Source: Baylisascaris procyonis
Taxonomy: Eukaryota > Nematoda > Chromadorea > Rhabditida > Ascarididae
Direction of reading: 5' to 3'
Length of the DNA stretch: 64,000 nt
Assembly: GCA_037389465.1 (NCBI GenBank)
Contig: JAZARR010000078.1
Span: 1,364,001 to 1,428,000 of the forward strand
Position numbers and translations under genes: made by a program. Positions 49,656 through 61,613 of the stretch are shown in pieces (position 1 is the first letter of the stretch; each line of letters opens with the position of its first letter). The notes below the pieces were generated by a model that did not search any database, was not told the DNA's origin, and was given only the letters and a program-made list of their open reading frames with translations.

Positions 49656-50072
49656 GGGAACAGCAGCCTACGTTATGCGAACGTTGTGCAAATAAGTGCC
49701 CGGTGCAGCGCAGACTGAGCATGTGAGCGCTGTATTGCCGCACATGGTGCTACGCGCATTATCGACTATATCTTGGTTCCGGATGGAGCAATTTTTGTGC
49801 GATTTTTAGAGATCCGCTCGGCGTGACCTGCGAAAGAAGTGGTCCGTGGGAGGATGTGGCGAGCGCGGCGAAGCTGCGTGTGTGTTGTTGTCCGCCATCA
49901 TGAGCTGTTCCATGTGATATCTAAACTGCAGATGGACCGATTTCTATCTGATTTTTGGCAAAACTTCATATAAGAGGTGGAAAAGTGTGATTCGGTGTTG
50001 CTTCACGTGGAAATACGCTAGTAATACTATCAGAAAATTTTGCCACGGCTTGCCGATCTTTGGAGTAATCTA

Positions 50073-50203
50073 CTAACGTTTTTCGCATTTCTGCTTCTCG
50101 CTTTTCACATGCTTCATGCAAATGTGCGTGCCGACGTCACACTTGGCGGTGCAGAATCGATGAGCTGGGATCCATTCAGCGTCGTTCGCGAATGGATCCC
50201 CAC
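50073..50203 (-). CDS. Exon 2 of a small secreted Cys-containing protein
   Basis: On the - strand, the acceptor GAAATTACAG joins in phase to the signal-peptide exon at 52776-52889. Encodes Cys, then GDPFANDAEWIPAHRFC, TAKCDVGTHICMKH and SEKQKCEKR, followed by two TAG stops. Spaced cysteines (five in the mature part) suggest a disulfide-bonded secreted protein. The opposite strand is also open here, with a hydrophobic frame. Confidence 0.45.
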
Positions 50204-51906
50204 CTGTAATTTCGATATTACTTTTCAGCTCTGTATTTGGAAGTATCTAAGAGTAACACTATTGTATTACTAGATCTATTTACACTCCTACTATCATACC
50301 GTCGTAATCGAGAAACGAGGATAGTGCAGTAGAGATTCAAGTTATCGGAAGGATGAAATGCTTTCTTGAAAAGAGCCTAACACACACATGTGAGATGGAA
50401 AAGAGCAGCGGAATGAAGACGTCCAACGATATGTGCAAAAATGAGTGAACATTAACAGTGCAGTGGTATTTAAGGATAGCGAGGGAATGAGCGGCTGCGA
50501 TAGGGAGCGCATTTAAGGTTGTGAATCCGGCCTGCGCCTATTTTGCTCTTCAGTTTCCATAAATGCAGAACCGAAACAATTAGCCAAAGAGACATACAAG
50601 AACCATAATAGCGAATATCCAAAAAAATGATATGCCACACATGAAAAAAGTATGGATTTATGAATTCGATTATGGATTAATACTGAGCACTTTGAATCAA
50701 TCTGTCAGAAAATAGAAGACAAGAAATCGTGAAGAGTAACAAAGAATCAAAGCAAATTGAAATTCGATAGTGAAATCCAACAACTAAGTGAAACACATCT
50801 TCAGTTACATGACATACATTCACAATTTCTTTTTTCCTGAATTTCTCATTCGATTACGCATTATTGAATGCATTTCCTCAACTCAAAAGTAATTTTGTGA
50901 ATGTCATCATTTTTTCGTCAAAATTGATACGACAGTGTTTTTTTTTTTAATGTTTTCCCCAAAAAAGTTTCTTTGAGAATTTTTAATTGAATCTCTCAAA
51001 AAATCTTCAAATATCTTTTTAAAAATTAGCGAATTTTGGCCGTCGGCGTTTTGAATAATTTTAAAATTTCATTTTAAAACATTTTTAAAATGCAAGACTT
51101 AGGAAATATGCTTCGTCCAAAGAAGTGCTCTTTGGAGTACAGTCACATTTGCTGAAATCCCTTTTCATTTAAATGCATAGAAAATTTTTCGTTTATTGAC
51201 GTTTTTCTCAGCGTATGATTATTTTCTTTTTAATTTTTATTTTACCCATCAAAATTGTTTATTTTTTGCTCGCTAGCTCACCTGAGATCTTCTAAATGTT
51301 TTTACCCACTTATTGCAAACATCTAAATTCTTAAAACCTCTTCATTCATAATAACTGGATGGAGCAGTAAGACATCTCTGTTATTTGATGCATAACGCCC
51401 TCGACTGCGAAAAAATTGCCCAAATTTTCAATTTTCATTACCAGCTGAAATTAAATGCGCAGTGAAAAAGAAATGTGTCTCATTTAAACGATTTGCAGGT
51501 GAGAACTAACTTCAAAAAAGGAGAATTTCTTTGGGTGATTGCCTCTTCATCCCATTCTTATTTGTCGTTCCCGATACAACAGATAAGTGTCTTTGTAGAT
51601 ATGTTAGGCCTTGCAAGTGATGCAAGCGAAAGCAAATCACAATATTCCCTCAAATAGGTCTTCCAAGAGAAAGGAGGAAATGGTTCCAAACGATTCTTCT
51701 AATTAAGAGAAGCTTTCTTTTCAGGTAGGATTTTCCGCAGAAGATGAGATATATAGTGCATCGCTTATAATAAATGTTGCAATCGTCGACGGCCAAGTTC
51801 TTAATAAGGGTAGCCTACCATTACTCCTAACTGGGTTATATGAACCTTTTCGGCGGTGAAAGCCGCACTGCGCGTAATAAAATGTCATGATGAGTACGAC
51901 TGTCAG

Positions 51907-51994
51907 GTTGAGACATTTGGATAAGAATGCTGATAGCGAAGGCGGAGATGACGAACCGGAAGTATTACGACTGTTTTTATCTCCGCTTTATGTG
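51907..51994 (+). CDS. Candidate exon (+), acidic then hydrophobic
   Basis: Acceptor ACTGTCAG, donor GTAAAC; split base, then 29 codons LRHLDKNADSEGGDDEPEV and LRLFLSPLYV, phase 0 end. Phase joins to 54669 and then 56610. It lies within the intron of the - strand secreted-protein gene. Confidence 0.38.
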
Positions 51995-52775
51995 GTAAAC
52001 CGGTTCAGTTGTTCTCATCGATTGCTCTAAGAAAGCTTCAACAATATGAACGCATCAAATTTGTTCGTCTTGAAAAATTACTTCATTAGGTTAGACGAGA
52101 AAATTTTTTTAGAAAATATTTTGCGATACGACATATGAATTGCTCATCGTGTAGAGTGATCGATGAGGGATGGCTAGTGGGATTTTTTTCCCGCATCAAG
52201 CGAGAAGCGGCTAAAAAACAATTGTGCTCAAAAGGCCCAAATGCATTGATGTTCGCCATTTTTATTTACGTTTTGCAAATTTTGCAGTGCATGTCTATGA
52301 TTACATCATGCTTGCGCTCTTTTCTGTGCGTATATGTGTCAGCCAGTCTGGCAGTTTCAACTAGCGGTCTAAAAAAAGCCCAGCCGCTAAACCTGATTGG
52401 TGAAACCTAATTGCGTAGGGTCTATCAGACGCTATTTGTTTCATATCAGTCCACTTTTCAAAACGTCCTTCAACAATCAGAGGGGCAAAAAAACCTATTC
52501 TAATCGTGCTGCTAGAGAACGAATGTTCTATCAAAATTTATATAAAGTTCTAATGAATGCGGGTAGTTCAATAGACGAAATGTTGAAAAGCGCGCATTAG
52601 AGCAATTTTTTTGAATATAGCGACGATTCTTTTTTTCATTTGAAACGTTTCCAATGTGTTTACTCTGTTTCAGTGATAGGACAATTTCGTCTGCATTTCT
52701 CTAATGTATAATGTTTCGATGATGCATTTTATTCGTGTATCATCTCGATAGAAAAATTTTTCGGAAGAAACTTAC

Positions 52776-52889
52776 ATTCTTTAGGATGCGTGAAAATAAA
52801 TTCAAAAACAGTTTTCAGCTCGAGGCCAGAGGCGACTGCGCAAAGTGTGACGAGTGCCACAAAAAGCATGTGTCTCATCGTGATATGAC
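52776..52889 (-). CDS. Exon 1 of a small secreted protein (signal peptide)
   Basis: On the - strand, AAAATTTTCAG is followed by an 11-base leader and ATG (52878): MRHMLFVALVTLCAVASG, a textbook signal peptide, then LELKTVFEFIFTHPKE. The consensus donor GTAAGT leaves one base. The acceptor so close to the ATG suggests trans-splicing. The complete model with the exon at 50073-50203 is 77 residues, cleaved to about 59. Family not recognised. Confidence 0.52.
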
Positions 52890-54668
52890 CTGAAAATTTT
52901 GCGATTTCTTAGCGCCTACTTTTGAAGTGCTTCTTGCATCTATTCGCTTGAGTAAAGCTTTTAAAATACCTATGGAATAGCTCAGAATTCGGAATCAATT
53001 ACATCTATCAATATGCGTCCATCTGCTGCTAAGAAAATCATCCATACTAATCCTTTGAAAACGATCCACATGTTGTATTCATTGCTTCTTGATAATTTAA
53101 GATGAGAATATCTGCGCAATCCGGAATCTGCGCTACAGCAGAGACTTAAATAAATGAACTAAATTTCTTATTTACAGATAAATGGAAAATAAACTAGAGG
53201 AATAATATGAGTTCGCATTAAACAAGAAGCAGTAAATGAATGCGATCTCAATTCGTCTGAGGAGTGGTGTCAGATGTATCGAAATGTTTTGCAGAGATTG
53301 ATGGAATTATGGAAAATATTCTGTTAGGTAATTGAAATTACTCTTGAAACTCTTAAATTATATTCCTATACCCCCGCTATAACATCAGCGACAATCAACT
53401 ATTACTATACCTAAGTCAATGCCTCTTGTAAATAATTTATACCGAACAGATATTACTGATTATTTCAATTCGACACATAATAGTTGGTAATAGTGATTGT
53501 TTTCATCGTATAGCTTTTCTGCTTCACCAATTTTGGTTCCGCATTAACCGGGTACATACACATTATGAAATGAATATCCAGTAAAAACTAGGAAAGGCTA
53601 AGCTCTTTTATAATTATTTATATTTGAAGCGAAACAGTGCTAGTAAAAACTACCTTATCGTTGAGTGCAAGACGTAACATATCCTGCTTATATCAAAACA
53701 GTTATATCAGATCAAAACGATGTGAAATTCACTAGATTAGTTTTGAGTTAATACGAGAAAGACTATTGTCGAATAGGCGGAAGTTAGATATGCAGTCAAC
53801 GACGAGATGATCATCCTAAAACATTCTAAAAGAATCGAATAACCAGGATCAGTAGATGTAAAAATGTGTAAGAAGAGATAAGGCGAGTTGTTGTAGCATT
53901 CGATTAAGTTCACTGTCGAAGCCCTAAGCTTAATTATTCGGGCAACTTCAAGTACCATTCAATTTAGAAGTAGCTCAAGACGATCGGCGAGTAAGAAGAG
54001 CGAGCATCCGCTCACGCAGCACAAGCTTGGCAAGTATAAAGTATGTTAACGTTACTCAAAACAAGTTGCGTTTCTTAAAGCGCTTTCATAAACAGGTTTC
54101 GTCAACGTATAACACACTCTCGCGCAAAATTCTTCGCTTTTTTGGTTGAAGTCCTCGCAAATGATTCTTTGCTCACACATCATACGAAACATCGAATATA
54201 GAAACGTGAGTACTACCGTGCTCAAAATTTCTTATTTCAGTCGAAGAAGGACCATTAGTTCGCATAGCTCAACGAATAGAGTTTTGATCATGACTGCTTG
54301 TGGATGAGTAGCACTCTGTGGAAAGATGACGATAATTCTTCCGAAAAAAATTAAGTTGGGGGCAACATTTTTTGCGCTTCCGCGGTCTAAAAAAATCAAA
54401 ACTGAAAAAAGCTGGAAAATTACCTTCCTAGTCGAGCCTGTTTCGATCCTATAGCCACCTTTCTTATCTATCTTCGATATACATTTGGCGGAGGCATATT
54501 TAATGATATGCGAATGTATGAATTAAGAACCTCAACTGTTTTAGGCTGAGATAATTCTTATTTTAAATCTATATCATCGAGTTTTAAGCATTCTATCGAA
54601 TACTTTTCATAAATGCTTTCTACTAGTATTAAAATATTTCTTGAAAGAATATACGACATTTTCTCTAG

Positions 54669-54705
54669 TTCGAAATGTTGGAGATATTTTATGGTCAATT
54701 CAGAG
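54669..54705 (+). CDS. Candidate small exon (+)
   Basis: Acceptor TTTCTCTAG, donor GTATTC, 12 codons (FEMLEIFYGQFR) plus one base. Links the exons at 51907 and 56610 in phase. Short, so weak alone. The same frame stays open for 140 codons past the donor. Confidence 0.3.
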
Positions 54706-55097
54706 GTATTCTCTCATCCATTATAACTATCCCCATAATATTGACTTCCGAGAAACAAATCTTTTCAGCGATAAATTGCAATCCAGGGAGCAACAAATTA
54801 TTCGATTTTTTCCTCGTTAATTTAACTCGATTGAACAATATTTTAAGCTTCTTCACGTCCACAATAAATTTGAATAAGTCGCGACAAAATCATTTAACGT
54901 CGATTAAATTCTTCAATTCCATTAACAACGAAATTGCGCTTTATTCGAGTAATAAATTAAATATTTCAAAGCGTATCACAAAAGCGAATATTTTAGACTC
55001 CGATGTAAGGGGTTCATTTTCAGAGCAAAGCGGCTTAGTTTTAATGCTTGCGGATGAACAAAAACGATGTAAATATCAATGTGATCAGATGTGCTAA
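54706..55097 (+). other. AT-rich open frame following the small exon
   Basis: The frame of the preceding exon continues to a TAA at 55095 with an Asn/Ile/Ser/Leu-rich product. Probably an intron that happens to be open, but unusually long for such AT-rich DNA. Confidence 0.3.
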
Positions 55098-55458
55098 TTA
55101 CTGAATCAAAGACAGATGCAACTTTCGAAGATTGTATTTCAGTAGATTTCCTAGATATTTTTTCATCAAGAAGCAAAACGCTTAAAGTTATTCATTGGAA
55201 CCTTTGCCGATCGTTTCGGAGGTCGGAAGAAATCTATGTAATTTTATGAACCGGACGATATAGCACAAAAATTTGACGGATGTAAAATATAAGCAAATAT
55301 TTTGGATTTTTTATTTGCCTATAACTTCTTTCGAATTTGAAAGATTACTCTTAAAGCTATGCCGAAGTTATCGTAGTAATAGATGAGCTGGTTTCTCAAT
55401 TAGAATTACTGGCTAGAAAGACAGACGCTCATACCAATGGACACGTATTATGCGTGTT

Positions 55459-55512
55459 GACATACAAATACGAATTTACATACATTTGTATGTAAATTCG
55501 TATCTGTATGTC
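55459..55512. repeat. Near-perfect inverted repeat (hairpin)
   Basis: Two 25-base arms (55459-55483 and 55488-55512) with one mismatch flank the four-base spacer ATTT. The arms contain ATACGAATTTACATAC and its complement. Could be a cruciform, the tip of a small palindromic element, or an RNA hairpin if transcribed. Confidence 0.95.
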
Positions 55513-56609
55513 ATAAACGAATTTGATAGAGAGTTTGTCAATGGGAATTTGTGAAAGTAGGTAAAAAGAAAACAATTGTTCTCCTATGGAGAAATATTAT
55601 TTTGCAGGCAGATGGAAATGAGGTGAAAATATTGAAATGAATAAAAACAGTTGGAATAAAGAGGAGTGGAGATGTGAGTGCTGCGAGGAAAAAACTTTTA
55701 AAAGCGAAGATGACGTTGAGATAACTCTCTCTACATAATGAGCAATTACAGCTGGAGGCGGTTTATCGATGAACAAGTTTCCGTTGCAATGTGCGAAGTT
55801 CATTATGAGTGCATTGAATGGCAGCAGAGTTCGCCAACTCATGCATGGAAGGGGAGATTACTAGGTAGTGAACGGCGATTCTTAACGGTATCTTCGAAGG
55901 GAAAATCTTGAATATCTTTGAAGGGCCAATGCCAGGAAAATCTTTTAAAGTAAGGAAATCTTTGAACTCGAACGACGGTTATCAGCTTTTACTAGCGGGT
56001 ACGGTCCTCTAAGATTGAGGATGAGAAGCAAAACGCTTGATGTTGTGTTCATTCTTTTTCAAGGACACAATCGATCATAATGCCCTTCAAATGAAAATCT
56101 GTAGCGATTCGGATATTGTACACTAAGCATGCTGCTCCAACTTTCGCGAATATGGGAATTATATATATACTCAAGCAGGTATTTTCGCAGTAGTACGCTT
56201 TGTCGACAATTTTCTTCATAAGTTTACACCTACAAAAGCCGTAATATCGGGCATTATCGCCAGTCAACTCTGCTTTCAGGTCACTAAATATCTTTTAAAA
56301 CTCGATCTCGCCAATGCCCGAACGTTTAATTTTGTAAGCGATAGCAGTTTACCAAGTAATAAACTAAACGCTACTTGCATCATACACAAGTATAATGTTT
56401 GACTAGATTTAAAATAACACAAGAATTAGAATATAGAAAGGATTATATGTGTCATGACAATTCTAGTAGCGGCGTTCGCCTAAGAGTTCATTTTTGTCTT
56501 AGCATATTTACCTTCGTTTGAGCGATGTCAAAATAGTCAGAAAAAATGAGGTAATTTGAACTCTCCACTTACCCAACAGTTGCCCGTCCACTGCTTTTAG
56601 TTGCCCCAG

Positions 56610-56794
56610 TGCCCGACGACAGTTCACTACGCACAGGATGGACAGCAAACAATACGTCTGATATAAAATTTCCATCTTTTATACAAATGCAGAAGGATGA
56701 GCAAGATTCCCATAAAAACCTCCTGACATTAAACGAGGGCAACCTTTCGCAATTCTTGACATCAAGCATATTTAGCATGCTGAAGAATTTATAA
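56610..56794 (+). CDS. Probable terminal exon (+)
   Basis: A strong acceptor (TTGCCCCAG) opens a 60-codon frame: PDDSSLRTGWTANNTSDI, FPSFIQMQKDEQDSHK, NLLTLNEGNLSQFL, ending FSMLKNL and TAA, with AATAAA 66 bases downstream. Clearly coding-like. Unrecognised. No donor exists before the stop, so this is a 3' end unless the stop is an error. Confidence 0.52.
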
Positions 56795-56859
56795 CAGATA
56801 ACAGTGCCGCCAGGCCTTTGAGGCTCCGGATAATGCATACGACTTATACAGGTCATACA

Positions 56860-56865
56860 AATAAA
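56860..56865 (+). terminator. Poly(A) signal after the 56.6 kb exon
   Basis: AATAAA 66 bases past the TAA at 56792-56794. Confidence 0.45.
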
Positions 56866-56955
56866 TGTGAACATTGTAGGTTTTAATTGTCTTCGAATGA
56901 GTAAGTGAGAAAGTTCAGCGTAGATTGCTTACGCATTCTAGCATTTTTTAAAAAG

Positions 56956-57008
56956 CCGAATTAAGCCTCAGAGAAGCTCGCATGATCGGCTGCCACAAGT
57001 TTCAGAAG
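56956..57008 (+). CDS. Candidate exon of the 57-63 kb gene
   Basis: An AAG acceptor, then split codon plus ELSLREARMIGCHKFQK, donor GTGGAG, phase 0. Followed by a 45-base intron and the exon at 57054. An overlapping frame from a CTAG acceptor is also open. Confidence 0.32.
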
Positions 57009-57053
57009 GTGGAGCTTCTCTAATCTCCTGAATATGCCACTGATCCCATCAAG

Positions 57054-57233
57054 AATGTTTTATACAGTATGTTTGTATGCGAGCAGAAGATGATCGCAGC
57101 AAACTATGAACTGTACTTCAAAGCCTATTGCCTCGTCGTCGATGAACTCTGGTGCAATTCGAAACATCAAAACAAAACGTTGATCGAAGTAGTGGAATTA
57201 CAAAGAATCGACGTTATGTACATCAAGACTACT
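57054..57233 (+). CDS. Probable exon of the 57-63 kb gene
   Basis: Acceptor CATCAAG, donor GTATCC, 60 codons, phase 0/0: NVLYSMFVCEQKMIAAN, YELYFKAYCLVVDELW, LIEVVELQRIDVMYIKTT. Helical, well-formed composition. Start could instead be after TATACAG or GAGCAG in other models. Unrecognised. Confidence 0.48.
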
Positions 57234-59026
57234 GTATCCGCCTACTAACTATCTACATATTGATATGTTACGAAGAATTTTATTCACTATCAACGGTCAT
57301 AGTTCATATTGAAAAATTCAACAAATTTATGCGGAAAATTTTAACTCTTTATTGGTGAATATTCCAGTTTTTTCTTATGCAAAAAATCTTTGGCGGTAAG
57401 TGGGAAACACTGTACGGTAAGAAACGCCATTTTAATGTTAACGTTCGCAGTTAAGTAGAAGAGGGATTTCTAAGCAAACGTTACGGTTAACAGTGACTGA
57501 TGGATGCTGAATTGTCAACGATACCGCACTAGACGGCGCAACAAAATGAGTGGGTGGCGCACTTGGGAGCCGACTTCATCATCGGGTCAACCACCATCAT
57601 GAAGCTACATGTGGTGTTGAAGAGATTCGCCGAAGTGAACGCATTCCGGTGGGGAAAAAACATCAGAGTGAGAACAATAGGATTTGACTTTGATGACCAC
57701 ATTTTTTGGTGACATAAGTGATGAACTAGTAGAATCCTTCTAATGAAAATCAAAATTTTAGTATTTGAAGAGAGTGAATTTGCATTATTTTATCATAACT
57801 AAATGCTCTATAGAGTCTACACTCAATACGAACCTGGTGAACGTCACTGAGCAGAGGCAATTTTCAGAGCGCTACTGAAATTGTGAAATTATGGCATGCG
57901 ATTATATCGTACGTTTTCTCGAAAAAGGATGCGAAAATCTCAGATTACCGTAGAAGTTGAATAGGATAGAATTTATTGCAGAAAACGTTATCCCGTATGC
58001 AATACCTTTCGAATTTTTCGTGAAATTTCCCGGTTTTTTCGGAAATTGTTTGAAAAAAAGCAAACTTTTCAATTATTCCATAGTAAAATGAGTCGAGTAT
58101 TCAAAATTTACTAAAAATTTCAGTATTTGAAGGTATTTTCTCATTACTGACTAGTATCAGAAATAGATGAAATTTTATAGCGTTCTTAACTGAAAACGAA
58201 AAAAAAGAAAAGAAACGAAAACATAGTCAAAGACACAATTGCACGGAAAATGAATATTTTTAGTTGCTAAATTGCGCTTGTTCTCAACGTTTGTTTCGCC
58301 GACACTTGAATTACCTTACGCATTGTCGAAGAGAAAAAGAAGCTCGTTATCAAGTCACACTACCATAGCCGGACCGTCTTAGTCAACATTGCTTAAGCAA
58401 GTGTGAAAGAGAGGAAAGCAAAAATGCACGAAATGAACATCAATTTTAAAGTCTAAAAAATTGCACTTTGGAGCGAGCGCCCTCATTTTTCTTCATTTTC
58501 TCTCATGTTCGACTTCAGCTGAAAATTCATCTCGTTCAAATATAATATTTTTTTTCATCGACAGCTAATTAAACGGTTTTATATCTTTAGTGCTGTCAAT
58601 AAAAAAAAGTTCGTGTGAAGATGATTCATTATTGTTCTCAAATAATTTGCCGCAATTATCCTACTTGCCAGATTGATTGACACAATAAAAATTGTAGATG
58701 ACTTATGAAAAAAAGATATTTTCAAAGAAATATTATTATTCATGCGGAAATATTTCACGGAGGACAACTTTAAAAATTTTATGCAAAAATGTTTTCAAAG
58801 AAATTGGTAATTTTATTTCTACTGCCTAACAACTGCATTGTGCATTAATTTCGATGCATAAGAGCCTGTTGTGGTCCTACCATGACTGTGAAAGAGACTC
58901 GCAGAAAATGCCTATTGCATCAATCTTACAATTTAATTTGGCACTTGTTCGGGCACTTACGTGTTACCCTTATCCTCCCCTTCCCTCCTCCCCCAACCGC
59001 CCCATGAGATCAATTCCTGTGTGCAG

Positions 59027-59119
59027 ACGAAAAGCTGCGTGCCTAGCAGACCAATTACAAACAATCTGTCCGCAAGAGTGCTTCATTTGGTTTCGGACGC
59101 ACTGGCAAACCGGTTGTGC
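59027..59119 (+). CDS. Probable exon of the 57-63 kb gene
   Basis: Acceptor CTGTGTGCAG, donor GTAGGT, 31 codons, phase 0/0: TKSCVPSRPITNNLSARV and LHLVSDALANRLC. Both signals are good and phase matches the exons on both sides. Confidence 0.5.
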
Positions 59120-60337
59120 GTAGGTCGACATATGAAACGCAAAACATTGCACACCTAAAATTGATTTGTTCAACCAGTTTGCAGAGATTAGCTTTTTTTT
59201 CATTCGGCTCCGAAAACTCCTTTCCAAAAAATTATATAAAGGAATGTTAAGTTTATCAAGGTGAGCGTGGTCCGAAATCCGAACTTTAATTTGCCGCTCA
59301 TTTCCATAACGAAGAATTAGTGAGGTTGATTGAAATGTCTGACCTAGACCGAGGCAATGAACGCGGATTGTGTGGACCGTTAGACCTGAACATGCGTGAA
59401 AAAGAAGTGCCGTAGAGTGTAGACGCCAAATCGACACGCAGAATAGAGTACGACGAATTGAACGAGTGGTAAAAGGACACCCTTTAAGTTTGCACAGATT
59501 CATTTCGGGTATTTAAAAAAAAGCAAAGGAACAGGAGCGAATGCAAGAAAAAATAGGGCATTGCGAGTTTAAAAATGAAAGCAGAGATGTGGATGAAAAT
59601 TGCAGAAACGCGTTGGTCAACGTTAACGGAACAGTGAAACGACCTAGAAGAAGGTAGGAGAATTAGGAAATACCCTCTGCTTTACCTTTTTCGATGCTCT
59701 TTCACCACTCTCTCAACGTTTCCGAACGTGATTTGAAAAACCGAAAAATTAATGCATAACTAACAACTTGATGGAAAAGTTTTCAAAAAAAAAAAAAAAA
59801 TGAAACAACGATGAAATACAACAGCAGCACGCAGCAAAAGATGTGAGAAGTTTTTCGGTGACACTAGAAATGCCAAGATACAGACGATCCTTCTGCATTT
59901 TTCCATATGCATACCTTTTTTACAGGAAATGATCATAATTATAGTAAATCACAGCCGTTAGTTGTTCGCTGTTGTTGCGCCACACAATTCATTGCACATA
60001 AACACACTGCAGCAGCGGTACGCAAACGTACTTTGCCGATAGAAGTACATCATACAAAATGAAATTTCCTTCCAATGTGGAATTAAGGAAATGTATGGAA
60101 TTTGTGTGATTTCTTCCTCCACGCCCTAGTTTCGGAGACATCCTGTTCCTATACGGTCATTGCGAGATGAACGCAATAAGCACACGAATTCACACCTTAC
60201 ATAAATGTACCCAGCTGGTTACGAGGTTGAATGCAACCGTCATTGTTGGAGATTCTCATGTTGCATTGTTGCTGCATAGCAATATGTTCGCCTTAATTTG
60301 TGCTCCGCATCTGAGGTGCCTAGCTTCTCGGCAATAG

Positions 60338-60499
60338 ATCCAAGTGATTGTACTGCTTCAATACTTTGCTCAGTGTTGTGGTCCGGTTTTGCTAAACAAT
60401 TTGTTGCTTTGTTGTTCGGCTCCTCAACATGCCTTGCGTTTCGAGAGTCGGCCGGATGTGGTGCAACAACTCATGCTCCGCATTGATCGCTCATTGCAC
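60338..60499 (+). CDS. Probable exon of the 57-63 kb gene
   Basis: Acceptor GCAATAG sits directly after an in-frame stop; donor GTAAAT; 54 codons, phase 0/0: IQVIVLLQYFAQCCGPVLL, CCSAPQHALRFESRPDVV, QQLMLRIDRSLH. Strongly coding-like alpha-helical sequence as in large helical-repeat scaffold proteins. I cannot name the family. Confidence 0.55.
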
Positions 60500-60691
60500 G
60501 TAAATACTTTGTTATTTAGTTCAGTGGGGCTTAATCATTAGCTTTCATTTCGTTTCGTTAGTCAACTCGATAATTCCCACTGCCTTCCTACTTGGTCAAA
60601 TGCCTTTAATCGACCTTGCCCAATATCTGAGTCACTGCTTTCTAACAGATTGCAGAATGTTAAATTGCAAGCAATTGCATAAGGTACAAAG

Positions 60692-60841
60692 ATGTCGCTG
60701 TCATTGGGCGTGAACAACCTATGCTTCCAAAGTCATACTACGAAAAGATTTGACAAGAAGAGGTCGCGAAAACCTCAGTTCAAAAAGAACATTAGCCGAA
60801 TCTGGAAACTCTCTTTAATATTGCTCGCAAAAATCGGATAT
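60692..60841 (+). CDS. Probable exon of the 57-63 kb gene
   Basis: Acceptor TACAAAG, consensus donor GTGAGT, 50 codons, phase 0/0: MSLSLGVNNLCFQSHTT, KRFDKKRSRKPQFKKN, ISRIWKLSLILLAKIGY. Basic middle and hydrophobic end. It begins with ATG, so an alternative start here is possible. Confidence 0.5.
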
Positions 60842-61042
60842 GTGAGTGCTATAATTTCTCATGCGAGTTGACTGGTGCGACTCCTGGTGATAGCAATCTT
60901 GATATACTGAGTTTTCGAAACGGTAACGACAAATGCTTTATGCAGATGTGAATGCGATAATTTAAGGCGTCATCAGCTTAGTTCAGAACATAAAAAAGAG
61001 AGAAAGGCACATGCTCAATACATATATAAACGATATCTGCAG

Positions 61043-61172
61043 TACCACAGCGTCTGTAGTCGAATAATTAAAGGATGGCGTTGGCAAAACAGCTTTCTTT
61101 TCGACAAGCTCAATCAGAAAAAAAAAAATACATCTTCCCCAAATATCTCCTTGTGGGACAACTACGGAGTCA
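61043..61172 (+). CDS. Probable exon of the 57-63 kb gene
   Basis: Acceptor ATATCTGCAG, donor GTAAGG, 43 codons plus one base: YHSVCSRIIKGWRWQN, SFLFDKLNQ, NTSSPNISLWDNYGV. Phase 0 start matches the preceding exon. Confidence 0.48.
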
Positions 61173-61410
61173 GTAAGGGGCCGTAAAAGTATTATGGTAC
61201 GAGGAAATATGTCATGAAATTTGACGTGCGACATGCCCGCAAGGTATATGAAATTTTGAGATTACGAGAAGATGTACAGGCAGCGAAAGCGCACGAAAAA
61301 GTTAAACATCGAACCTGTTACGATCTATTTCAAAGGTCGCAAATGCCGGTGTTTCACAGTGCAACTTTTTGACTAAGTAATTTTGCGACCCCTTCAATCG
61401 GTACGAAAAG

Positions 61411-61583
61411 CTTTTCGGTTAAACAGCTGCGGCATAAAAACAGCAATATGCGTGACGTTAACGTCGCGTCGACTACAACGCATTAAAAATGAACAATCAT
61501 CAAGCGGCACATCGTACGAAGATCGCGATGAAAGTTGCTGTTTCCGTTTCTCAGCCGACCTTAATTGCTTCTCTCTTGACAAT
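61411..61583 (+). CDS. Probable exon of the 57-63 kb gene
   Basis: An AAG acceptor; the split codon gives Thr, then FRLNSCGIKTAICVTLTS, RRLQRIKNEQSSSGTSYED and FSADLNCFSLDN. The donor-like GTATAA lies only 30 bases before the next acceptor. Ser/acidic tract typical of a loop. Confidence 0.42.
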
Positions 61584-61613
61584 GTATAAATTTAGTATTT
61601 ACTATGTCTACAG

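Noticed and set aside
49114..49743. ORFs of about 145-150 codons over the telomere-like and TG-rich sequence
   Set aside because: Their products are low-complexity Ser-Leu or Val-Cys-Val repeats produced by the six-base and two-base repeats.
57541..57714. Frame open on both strands around 57.6 kb (+ strand EWVAHLGADFIIG)
   Set aside because: No splice signals in phase with neighbouring exons. Could be a transposon remnant, but I cannot support that.
58970..59503. 177-codon ORF on the - strand, the longest in the window
   Set aside because: Random-looking composition, and it lies antisense to a better-supported + strand exon at 59027-59119. Kept in mind but not called.
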